DNA of 64,000 bases from Chryseobacterium sp. FP211-J200 (GTDB taxonomy: Bacteria; Bacteroidota; Bacteroidia; Flavobacteriales; Weeksellaceae): the NCBI RefSeq assembly GCF_001643375.1, contig NZ_LSHB01000056.1, forward strand, positions 241,352-305,351, written 5' to 3'. Shown here one piece after another: positions 35,697-48,811 of this stretch. Under the pieces are notes generated by a model. It ran no database searches, had not been told where the DNA came from, and worked only from the letters and a program-made list of their open reading frames with translations. Position 1 is the first letter of the stretch; each line of letters starts with the position of its first letter. Made by a program: the position numbers and the translations under genes.

Positions 35697-36062
35697 TTAT
35701 GAAATGGCGGGTGGACCGCGAAGTTGAAAAGTGAATTTGGTCGCTGACCATATTTTTTCCTGTACAGAAAAAGTTTGTTGTGTCTCGTGTGTGTGGTTTT
35801 CAAAATGGAAAGAAAACTGCTCCGGAACCAAAGAATTACCCGTTGCTAAGAAATGACAAGCCAAACAATCGCCGGATTGACCTTTTGAAATGTCGGATGA
35901 AAACGTTTTTTCCGTCTTTTTGAAACCCGAATCCCTGAAAAAAGATTCGCCTTCGTGGCTGTGTAACTGAGAAGAAAACAAAGCAACAAAAAGATACATC
36001 CCGGCAAAAAATACCGAAATAAAATTCTTGAAAGATTGACTTCTCCTGTTCAACATAGCCAC
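35697..36062 (-). CDS. Small membrane-anchored His/Cys protein, unknown
   Basis: 121 residues. One membrane segment (about 14-30, FISVFFAGMYLFVALF), then a short extracytoplasmic part with a LHSHEG motif, a DCLACHF pair of cysteines plus His (about residues 81-87) and FHFENHTHET. No family name recognised, but small proteins of this kind sit upstream of TonB metal receptors. It is transcribed in the same direction as, and 235 bases upstream of, the receptor. A second possible start is Met3. Likely a metal-binding partner; this is inference. Confidence 0.5.
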   Translation of the reverse strand: MAMLNRRSQSFKNFISVFFAGMYLFVALFSSQLHSHEGESFFRDSGFKKTEKTFSSDISKGQSGDCLACHFLATGNSLVPEQFSFHFENHTHETQQTFSVQEKIWSATKFTFQLRGPPAIS

Positions 36063-36107
36063 AAAGGTAGAACTTTTTAGTATTTTATATATGATGTTAA
36101 ATCAAAA

Positions 36108-37136
36108 TTATTTCTCTTCTTCGAAATACAAACGGTAATATTTTCCTTTGTCGTCTTGTCCGGTTTCCAATTTGTCTCGGTCGCCGTGGATGTAGATATG
36201 GAAATTTTTATCGAGCTTGATGATGGATTTGAAATGGCGTTGTTGTTTCTTAACAGCTTGATTGTTAATGGGAAAATCTTCCGAAATCGCAATCTGCATA
36301 TCACTCTCATAATCAGATTTGAAGTTCGAAAAACTTTCTATGACACTATCATCAACCAAGACTTCTTTTACAAAATCATCGTATTTGAATTCTTCTTTTT
36401 CTTTGAAGAAATTGATAGACTTATTCAAAAAATCTGCTTGGTCTGCTTTAGAAACCTCAAATTCCTCAGGCAATTTTTGGGTAATGAAATCTTTATAAAC
36501 TGACAAGGTTTCCTGCGTGTGGAAATACTCGTTGTCGCGTTGTTTCACTTTCAAAAAATCCTCAAACCAATAATAGATGTCGCCATTTTTGTTGTTGTCG
36601 ATCACAGACAAAACGTAGCCACTTTCTTTCTCGCTGTTGTAGATCAAAGTCGCTTTATCGATTTTTGACAAGCTGATCCCGAAGTCTCTTTCGATTTCAA
36701 AAGATTCGTCCTGAGGATTGATTTTCAGGAAACCTTCTCTTTTTTCGGTTTTGAAAATCCCGATAGAATCCGTCTTCTCACTTTTCCCATCTGCAGACTC
36801 AAAAACTTCGCCTTCAAAATAAACCACGAACAATTCGCCCGCCTGAACTCTCGGATTTTCCGCTGCTTCGTAAAGATGCTTGGCAATGTTTTCAGATTCC
36901 CATTGGAACTTTGCTTTGTCTTCAAAAATCTCGGAAATAGAACTGTAAACCGGATTGTTGACCAAATAAGAATCGCTGTAAAACTGAAACTGCTCCTCAG
37001 ATTTGAAAGCATTGATGAAGTAATTCCCCAGCAATTCTGTCATGTCCTCATCCAGCTGAAGCTCCTGCTGAGAAAGCGTTAAAGATTCCCCATTGATTTT
37101 ATTCCCGACTCTGTGAACTGTGATTTTTGAAAACAT
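36108..37136 (-). CDS. Nucleoid-associated protein NdpA/YejK family
   Basis: 342 residues, soluble. Matches the 37-kDa nucleoid-associated protein family: N-terminal ITVHRVGNKINGESLTLS, the middle ELFVVYFEGEVFESADGK with SIGIFKTEKREGFLKI, and a C-terminal DFLNKSINFFKEKEEFKYDDF. YejK binds the chromosome in E. coli; in Bacteroidota the family is usually named nucleoid-associated protein with no further data. Monocistronic. Confidence 0.8.
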   Translation of the reverse strand: MFSKITVHRVGNKINGESLTLSQQELQLDEDMTELLGNYFINAFKSEEQFQFYSDSYLVNNPVYSSISEIFEDKAKFQWESENIAKHLYEAAENPRVQAGELFVVYFEGEVFESADGKSEKTDSIGIFKTEKREGFLKINPQDESFEIERDFGISLSKIDKATLIYNSEKESGYVLSVIDNNKNGDIYYWFEDFLKVKQRDNEYFHTQETLSVYKDFITQKLPEEFEVSKADQADFLNKSINFFKEKEEFKYDDFVKEVLVDDSVIESFSNFKSDYESDMQIAISEDFPINNQAVKKQQRHFKSIIKLDKNFHIYIHGDRDKLETGQDDKGKYYRLYFEEEK

Positions 37137-37242
37137 TTTTTATCTTTTGAGTTTGCAAAGATAGGTTTTGAATTATTTTATTTAGAAAAAAAATTAAGGT
37201 AAAACAGAAATAATTATCTTCGTTTCAAAAAGCTTTGAAACT

Positions 37243-37551
37243 ATGAATTTACATCTCTCAAAAAATTGCACACTCTTTTTCCTATTAATGACATTCATTT
37301 TTACAAACGCCCAAACCATCGAAGAAGAAGTTGCCAAAAAATCATGCGAGTGCATCCAGATGAAAGTTTCAACTAATGGGCAAATTTCGAAAGCAGAAAC
37401 TCAAAAATGTGTAACGAAAAGTGGTGATGAAGTTTTGAAATCCAAAGACCTGCAAGAAGTGAAAAGGCTCACTAAAAATATGGAAGAAGTAGTCAAGCGG
37501 CTGAAAATCATCTATAAAATGGTAGAAAAATGTTTGCCTAACTCTCAATAA
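37243..37551 (+). CDS. Small secreted protein, unknown
   Basis: 102 residues with a signal peptide (LFFLLMTFIFTNAQ). The mature part begins IEEEVAKKSCECIQMK and has three further features: KCVTKSGDEVLKS, a helical charged middle and KMVEKCLPNSQ at the end. Four cysteines could form two disulfides. No family recognised. It converges on the RCC1 gene and shares the terminator 37551-37583. Confidence 0.6.
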   Translation: MNLHLSKNCTLFFLLMTFIFTNAQTIEEEVAKKSCECIQMKVSTNGQISKAETQKCVTKSGDEVLKSKDLQEVKRLTKNMEEVVKRLKIIYKMVEKCLPNSQ

Positions 37552-37583
37552 AAAAACCTCAAGTTTTCACTTGAGGTTTTTTA
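37551..37583. terminator. Bidirectional terminator
   Basis: AAAAACCTCAAG / CTTGAGGTTTTTT stem with a short loop between converging genes. Confidence 0.85.
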
Positions 37584-37601
37584 CTATATCAGAAAGGGTT
37601 A

Positions 37602-39041
37602 TTATTTTTTGATCAGTTTCACACCTTCTGCTGAATTGTTGATCTTAACAATGTAAACACCAACTGACAGATCAGAAACATTTACTTTGTTATCAGAAGC
37701 AATATTAGAAATAGATTTTACTAATGCGCCTGCAACATTATAGATTTTAACCTCTGAGATAGATCTTGCAGATTGTAGCACTACGAAATCTTTAGCCGGG
37801 TTAGGATATACAGATAATTTTTTATCAGAAGAAACATCATTCACAGCCAGTTGATTATCTACACAAGTCACTTGTGTAGGAACACTGCTATTAGTTGCAG
37901 TTCCATCACTATTACCTAACTGCCAGTAGCTATCAGCTCCCCAAGTAAATAAAGCAGTATCAGTCTTTATTCCTCCAGAAGAATTCTCTCCAGATCTTAC
38001 AGGGATATTTTTCCAAGTGTTTTCTGTTCCCACTTTGGTAGGAGTACTCACACTTGTCGTAGTTCCAATTCCTAATATTCCATATCCATTGTAGCCCCAA
38101 GTCCATAGAGAGCCATCAGTTTTAAGGGCAGAAGAAGACTCGTTTGTAGCTCCAATTGCAGCCCAAGTTGTACCAGGAATTTGTTGTGGAGTAAAATATT
38201 GAGTTGTATTACCTAGCCCCAAATTTCCATAAAGACTTCTTCCCCATGACCATAATTCTCCGTTAGTTTTCAATCCAAGTGTATGATGTAAACCTCCAGC
38301 AATTGCTTTCCAGTTTGTGTCTGTACCTACTTGTGTAAAAGTATCAGTTTGAGAACCAACAGAAGCTGGAGTTCCTAAACCATTTTGCCCTTCAGCATTG
38401 GCTCCGGCTGACCATCATGTACCATCTGTTTTAATTGCAAATGAATTGTAATAAGTAGCAGTAACAGACGCCCAGTTTGTTGCTTTTGTAGCTTCTTGCT
38501 GGAATGTGTTGTACGAAAACGTGCTGGTTCCTACACCAAGACCACTGTAGTCATTATAACCAGCACCCCAAAGAGTCCCATCTGTTTTAACTATCAGAGT
38601 GTGGTAGTACCCTGCAGAAAATGCTTTAACATTTTGCTGGATCAATGTTGGTGCAGAAAGATCTGTATTATGTCCTAGTCCCTGTTCTCCATAATAATTA
38701 GCTCCCCAACCATAAAGGTCTCCATTGCCTTTTATAGCCAAAGCAAAATTACGCCCTGTAGATATATCTGTCCAATTGGCATCTGTACCAATTTGCGTAG
38801 GATGTTTAATTTCTGTGGCTGCAGCAGATCCATTACCAAGCAATCCATAAGTATTTTGTCCCCAGATCCAAATAGTACCATCTTCTTTGAGAGCAATACT
38901 GTAGTTCTCTCCTTGTGACACTTTTTTCCATCCTGTAGTGCTACATTGTGCACTAACAAAAATTTGTGCAGCTAATAATAATAATCCACCAGTCAACACT
39001 GTTTTTGTCTGGCCTTTTAGAGTTGATAAAAATTGACTCAT
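37602..39041 (-). pseudogene. RCC1-repeat T9SS-secreted protein, broken by one in-frame TGA
   Basis: A single reading frame of 479 codons plus stop. Signal peptide (VLTGGLLLLAAQIFVSAQ), then seven RCC1-type blades, each with a W.WG.N..G.LG pattern (TIWIWGQNTYGLLGNG, DLYGWGANYYGEQGLG, TLWGAGYNDYSGLGVG, then four more), then a T9SS type A sorting domain (LSVYPNPAKDFVVLQS ... GVKLIKK). A TGA at 38415-38417 interrupts blade 4 where the sibling blades have Ile or Leu after DGT; TTA to TGA is a one-base change. Both sides are in the same frame with no indel. Annotators will split it at 38415-39041 and 37602-38273. Confidence 0.85.
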
Positions 39042-39434
39042 AATTGTTTATTTTTTTGATTTCTTGTACAATATTACAATCATCAATGCTTGCAAAACAA
39101 TCATTCAACTGAATAAATTCGGAAATCATTCAACTTTAAACACGCCTACAATAAACTAAAAACCAAACAATTAAAACACATTAACAAATAAAAATATTAC
39201 AATTTCATTTTACCCTTAAGCAGAACATCTGATAGACTTTGCGTTCTGGTTTTAATTAATATTTAACGCAGCAGAAGCAAATAATTTATATTGAGTTTAC
39301 CAATATCAGCGATCATTTATTTAAGAAACTTTTTTTATCTTTCAATTAAAATAATCGTATATCTTTTAAATATTTATATTTCTGACTAATAATTCAAATA
39401 AAAAAATCCCAAACCTAAGTTCGGGATTTTTTAT
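39042..39434. other. AT-rich intergenic region
   Basis: Upstream region of the RCC1 gene and downstream end of the NTF2-like gene. Apart from the terminator at 39400-39432 nothing could be recognised. Confidence 0.6.
39400..39432 (-). terminator. Terminator of the NTF2-like gene
   Basis: AAAAATCCC ... GGGATTTTTT stem with an A/C-rich loop, T runs on both strands, immediately downstream of 39435. Confidence 0.8.
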
Positions 39435-39938
39435 TTATTTTTTTGCTGGATTATTATTAGCTGCCCTCGCATCAACGACTGTATTTTGTCCAGAAGCGAT
39501 GAGCCATTTCCCTTTCTTCTTCACAAACACCAAGGTCAGGATATCATCACTCGCAGGCATTTTGTTGTTTCCGTGGTCGATGCCGTCTGGTGGGAAGAAT
39601 TCGCCCACACTGGAAATCAAAGTTGCAACTGCGACATCTTTTGTCAAAAATCTGGTTTTCAAACTTTTCTGAGTAAACGGAACACCTTTGAAGAACGCTC
39701 CGAAATTCCCTTGATGTGCGGCCTTCACTTCTGCCCTGCCTTTCCACCACATACCTACGATATTCACCCATTCCACATCATCCGTCATATAGGAATCCAT
39801 ATTTTGGAACTCGTGCGTGTTCCAGTCGGAAACCATTTGAGCAACTTGTGACTGAATTTGTTTTTCATCGGTTTGAGAAAAACCAAAAACACTTGTCATT
39901 AATAATATAAAACTGAATATTACTTGGAAATTTTTCAT
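39435..39938 (-). CDS. Secreted NTF2-like protein (SgcJ/DUF4440 type)
   Basis: 167 residues. Signal peptide (IFSFILLMTSVFGFSQ) followed by an NTF2-like alpha+beta cone: IQSQVAQMVSDWNTHEF, DVEWVNIVGMWWKGRAEV and the strand VFVKKKGKWLIASGQNTVVD. This layout is that of the SgcJ/EcaC or DUF4440 group, whose members act as small enzymes or ligand binders of mostly unknown function. Stands alone between terminators. Confidence 0.75.
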   Translation of the reverse strand: MKNFQVIFSFILLMTSVFGFSQTDEKQIQSQVAQMVSDWNTHEFQNMDSYMTDDVEWVNIVGMWWKGRAEVKAAHQGNFGAFFKGVPFTQKSLKTRFLTKDVAVATLISSVGEFFPPDGIDHGNNKMPASDDILTLVFVKKKGKWLIASGQNTVVDARAANNNPAKK

Positions 39939-40468
39939 CTTTAATTTTATTTCTTGATTACTAAAACAAAGCTAATCAATTTATTATTAAATAATTAAAT
40001 AAAAAATCCCCAAGCTTTCGCCTGAGGATCTCTATTTATCAATTGACTCGCTGAGTGTTATTTTACTTCTTCGAAAATAACGAATACTATAAATCAATTA
40101 GTTATAACTTCAAGATACAAATAAGATACAAAATCAATGTAACTATTATATAATTTTCATTATGTCATCTTGCTTGAAAGAATATTAACAATTTGCTACG
40201 TATGTTGAGTTATCAATTATTCCTCCTCTCCTTTGCTTTTAATCATTTGTATAAAGGTCAATTTACGAAATTTATTTGAAGGATTTTCTGTCACATTAAT
40301 AATTCTCAAATCTGAGAATCCTAACAATTCCATTCAAAATTGATTTTCGAATTGACTCAAAGGTTTGCTAACTACTATCAAATAAAAAAAGATACTTTCT
40401 CAAACAATCAAAATTTTCTTTTTCTGCCTGCTTTTACGAGAATATTCTGGAAATAATTTTCTCAAATG

Positions 40469-40681
40469 CTATCTTTCAGAACCTTCTTCCTTGTCTGTTG
40501 TCCACGCAATTATATGAAAGCCTCTTTCAACGTTTTTGGAATCTATTTCTAGACCGTAATGCTTTACTAAGTTTATAAACTTTTCTTTAATCTTACCAGC
40601 TTCCGACTCATCTTTATATACTAAAAGATGAGGAGCTATAACATCACGGTTGGAACATCCTACTACTTTGTAACCTTCACT
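40469..40681 (-). pseudogene. Fragment of an unknown gene
   Basis: On the minus strand 70 codons read GYKVVGCSNRDVIAPHLLVY, a charged helix, NLVKHYGLEIDSKNVERGFH and IIAWTTDKEEGSE then TAG. Composition and amphipathic pattern are protein-like, but there is no start codon and a TGA lies directly upstream (40682-40684), so it is a remnant. Family not recognised. Confidence 0.4.
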
Positions 40682-40875
40682 TCAATTTAAAACATATGTA
40701 TGAAACACTGTGAAATTTTGCAGCTGAATCAGGTATTATATTTAGCGATAAGTGCCATAAGTGATGTGTTTAACTTGAGAAAACATTTGTTGTGCAAAAA
40801 ATTTTGTAATCTAAAAGTTTATACAATATTACTTTGTACCAACTGGGAAAATGTTTTTCTCAGTTAAAATAAAAT

Positions 40876-40904
40876 AAACCGCCTTTAAAAAAAGCGGTTT
40901 TCAA
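40876..40904 (-). terminator. Terminator of the PUL operon
   Basis: AAACCGC / GCGGTTT stem with T-rich sequence on the minus strand, 85 bases downstream of the last PUL gene. Confidence 0.75.
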
Positions 40905-40988
40905 AAGTTTTTTTGTGAATTTTATCTATTGATAATTTTTAGAAGATAAACAATAGTGTTTACAATATTTTGTATGGGCTTAAGAATA

Positions 40989-41970
40989 TTATTTGACAAT
41001 AATTTTTGCAGAATATTTCTCTTTATTATTTTCAATTTTCAAAATATAAGTCCCTGTCTTCAGATCAGCTGTATTGATTTGATTATTAGAAACAGTCAAC
41101 TTTGCAACTTCTCTTCCTTCCATATCATAAATTTGTGCAGTTTCATTATTGATGTTATTTGCGGATTGAATAAATACATTTCCTTTAGATAGATTTGGAT
41201 AAATCGTCATATTTTTCGTCTTTACATCATTTAATGCAAGATAAAGTCCGGCTATAACTCTTACCGTATTGCTGGTAGGATTTACAAAAACGGTGTAGTT
41301 GCCAGCAGAAGTTATTTGCCATTTATAATCTACGGATGGATTATTAAGACTTTGAGCAGCAGTATTACTGAATGCTTGGTGTTAGTTAACGGCATATAAA
41401 AACTTCCGCTGAAGTCGTTAAAAGCGCCCATAAAAATCTTAAATTCTCCAGCACTAAAATTTCCCTGATAATAGTATTCGGCAGAATTGTTTGGATTAAC
41501 AGCAAATTTCTGATTAATCACGCTATCCATACTCCATCCTGCAGGTGTAGCATCACCAATTATCCAAAAATTTTTGTAAGAAGGTGTTGTAGATGTTTGA
41601 GCTACATTGATGCTCATTGTGTTAAGATTGACCGTAACATCAAACTGGGCAAGTTTACTTACGGCCCATTTGATATCACTTTAGTAGCATCATTTGGGTC
41701 TTTGACATAAAAATCTTGACACCAGCAATTGTCTTGACTGTTTGCAAATTTGTATTCACCCGCAAACAAGGGACCAGAATACTTATACAACCCACTCGAT
41801 ACCGTTTCGAATGCCAATGCTTTGGTGATCTGCCATCCCGTTGGAGCAGAACTTCCTACGATATACAATTTTAATGGCAATTGTGCCAACATTATTCCTG
41901 CATTAACAAGCAGGAAAACAAAAAAAAGAATTTTTATTTTCATAATAGTATGTTTAAAAAAGGTTTTCAT
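40989..41970 (-). pseudogene. SusE-like glycan-binding T9SS protein, broken by two frameshifts
   Basis: Original product: signal peptide (KIKILFFVFLLVNAGIMLAQ), SusE-type module 1 (YIVGSSAPTGWQIT ... CWCQDFYVKD), module 2 (WIIGDATPAGWSMD ...), then a T9SS sorting domain (IYPNLSKGNVF ... YSAKIIVK). Lesion 1 lies near 41665-41685: the frame DPNDATKV stops, and the true continuation KWAVSKLAQFDVTVN is in another frame; comparison with the intact SusE suggests a deletion of about nine codons as well. Lesion 2 lies near 41392: MPLTN is followed in another frame by HQAFSNTAAQSLNN, consistent with a one-base deletion. Its modules resemble those of 48812-50275. Confidence 0.8.
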
Positions 41971-42015
41971 TGTTATTAGTTTAAATTGTTTTTATTTTAG
42001 TTTTATCAATAATAT

Positions 42016-44040
42016 TTACTGAGTTACTACAAAATCTTTCCGTTCAGAACCAACGCCTTTGATGGTGAGTTTTTTCCAGTGTTTAGGAAGAACGGTTTTA
42101 TGCTGAACAATTCCGTTTTCTGTAATATCCAAACCGCCGAAACCATTGATGAAAGCCTGCAAAATGCCGCCTGCTCCTGTCATAAAATACGGATTGGAAC
42201 TGGTTGCGGTTTCAGCCAAAACGCCAAATGGTGGTCTTTGGTTGGGTTGGTAAGCTTTTTTAAAATAAGAATAAGCCTTGTCTGCGTCACCCAATCTTGC
42301 ATACTGAACAGAAAAAACCGAAAATGTCATCGCAGGACCGTTTTATTGATCCACTTTTGCAGCGTAATATTCCAAGTCTTTTTTGATCTGTTTGGGATCT
42401 GTAATAATGCCAAGCGGATAAGCCAACAGATTGGCATCTGCCTGTTTGATGGTTTCCCCTTTGTAGCCTTGATATTCTTGGGTTACTCCATTTTGCATTT
42501 GACCGATCACCAAATTATCACTGATCTCTTTCCAAATATGTAGCGCTGTTTTACCACAAATTGCTGAAGCAAGCGTTGCGTATTTCAATGCTTTTTTGGC
42601 TGCTGCGTTGGTAAAGGCATTGTCATCGACGCCTTCTGCATACTCATCTGCACCAATCACATAGCGGATAGAGTAACTTCCGTTTGTATTTTTGCTCGCC
42701 CGGGAAGTCCAGAATTCCGCAATTTTTCGCATCAAAGGGGAGCCTTCTTTGATGAGCCAGTCTTTGTCCTGCGTCATATTGTAATAATGCCACAAGGCCA
42801 CAGCAACATCGGCGGTTATATGATGTTCAAACTGACCTGTCAATGCATTAATGGGTGTGGCTTCTTCTCCTTTGTCATCCGATTCCCAAGGGAACATTGC
42901 GCCTTTGTAACCATAGGTCATCGCTCGGTTTTCTGCTGCTTTCAGACGGTCTGTTCTGTAATCGATCATCGATTTGGCATGACTTTGGTTTAGGAACAAC
43001 AACGGAGGATACATCCAAATTTCCGAATCCCAAAAGATATGACCACTGTAAAAAGTGCCGGATAATCCCATCGGAGAAATGCTCAACCTCGAATTTTCCA
43101 ACGCATTAGAATAAAGATTGAACAACGCCGACCTTGCAACAAGTTGGGCTTCATCATCACCTTCTATTTCTATATCGCCTTTCCAAAGGTCTTCCCAAAG
43201 TGCAAAATGCTCTTTCAAAATTCTCTCTGTTCCCAAATATGAAACATAAATGACTTGTCTTTCCGATTCGCTTTTTGGATCGTTGAAATCTCGGCTGATG
43301 CAGACAGAACCTACCAAAGAAAACTTAACAGTCTCTCCTTTTTTCAATGCACCCTCAATGGTGTTTTTGCTTTGATCCTCATTCCTGATGGTCAATTTTT
43401 TATGATCGAAAATAAATTCGCATGAGGCAAAAACCTGATGTGCTTTGTGCGATGACTAGGCTTCCGTTTGGAGAATGGTCTCCTTACCACCGTCCAGACC
43501 TACATTCGCAGAAACAATTCTTTTTTTGATGTCATTATAACCATCGGGAATGTCCATCGTATTGATACCTTGCATCCGGATATTATCCAAAGCTTTGACC
43601 TCAACCTCTATCAATCCAGAATACGGCAGATTCCGCAACGCTGTGATATTGTATTTGATTTCCGCTTTCCCCGGAATAATGAAAGACGTGGTATGAACTG
43701 CTTTTTTAAGGTCTAAAGACTGTTTCTAGTTGGTTACCGATCTCATCTCTACTTTTTGCCCGTCCAGAGACAGTTCCAGATGAAAAGCATTGATGCCTTG
43801 CAACGCTTGGTTGACACCGGCATCACCAATATCAAAAACGTGATTCAGCATCACGTGGCACACAGAAAATGGCTCTTTCCAAGGGAGAATCCCGATTTTT
43901 CCATTTGCAATGGGTGCGCCTACATAATTTTCGGTGTTCATTGCATCAATCGTCCACAATGATCTTTTGCTTTGAGCAATGGCTGCTAAAACAAACAGAA
44001 AAACCAAAATAACCGTGATGCTGAATCTGTTTTTATACAT
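42016..44040 (-). pseudogene. GH65-family glycosidase, broken by three in-frame stops
   Basis: 674 codons in one uninterrupted frame except for TAG at 43726-43728, TAG at 43456-43458 and TAA at 42343-42345. Signal peptide (VILVFLFVLAAIAQ). The catalytic region IGADEYAEGVDDNAFTN (acid Glu in DEYAEG) and FWDSEIWMYPPLL are those of GH65 / ATHL1-type alpha-glucoside hydrolases such as kojibiose hydrolase and trehalase, not the phosphorylase end with GH65m. Near 43456 the codon may have been CAG; the others may come from lysine and tyrosine codons. It lies 15 bases downstream of the GH97 stop, last enzyme of the PUL. Confidence 0.85.
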
Positions 44041-44055
44041 TATTAAAATTTTATC

Positions 44056-48697
<4,642 letters not shown>

Positions 48698-48768
48698 TTT
48701 TTACTTTTTTAACAATAACTTTCCAGATATTTCCAGTTTATTTGAAAAATCAGTTGTATCATTTTAAA

Positions 48769-48795
48769 ATCACACGGCAATTGCTGCCGTGTGAT
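48769..48795 (-). terminator. Intra-operon hairpin between SusE and GH31 genes
   Basis: ATCACACGGCA / TGCCGTGTGAT, perfect 11-bp stem with a 5-base loop; on the minus strand it is followed by TTTTAAAA. It sits 17 bases after the SusE stop. It could act as an attenuating terminator or as a block to 3' exonucleases that raises the level of the upstream genes. Confidence 0.65.
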
Positions 48796-48811
48796 CTTTG
48801 ATAAGAAAAAA

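Larger units (their letters stand above)
39939..40988. other. Gene-poor region with a decayed reading frame
   Basis: Over 1 kb without an intact gene. Holds a terminator-like hairpin near 39999-40040 (AATCCCCAAGC / GCCTGAGGAT, imperfect), a gene fragment (40469-40681) and the PUL terminator (40876-40904). Confidence 0.65.

Noticed and set aside
38415..38417. Possible selenocysteine TGA in the RCC1 gene
   Set aside because: The aligned residue in other blades is Ile/Leu rather than Cys, and no redox family is involved; a nonsense change is simpler.
42016..44040. Stop-codon recoding (alternative genetic code) to explain the GH65 stops
   Set aside because: Both TAG and TAA would have to be read through, while all other genes in the window end normally with these codons.
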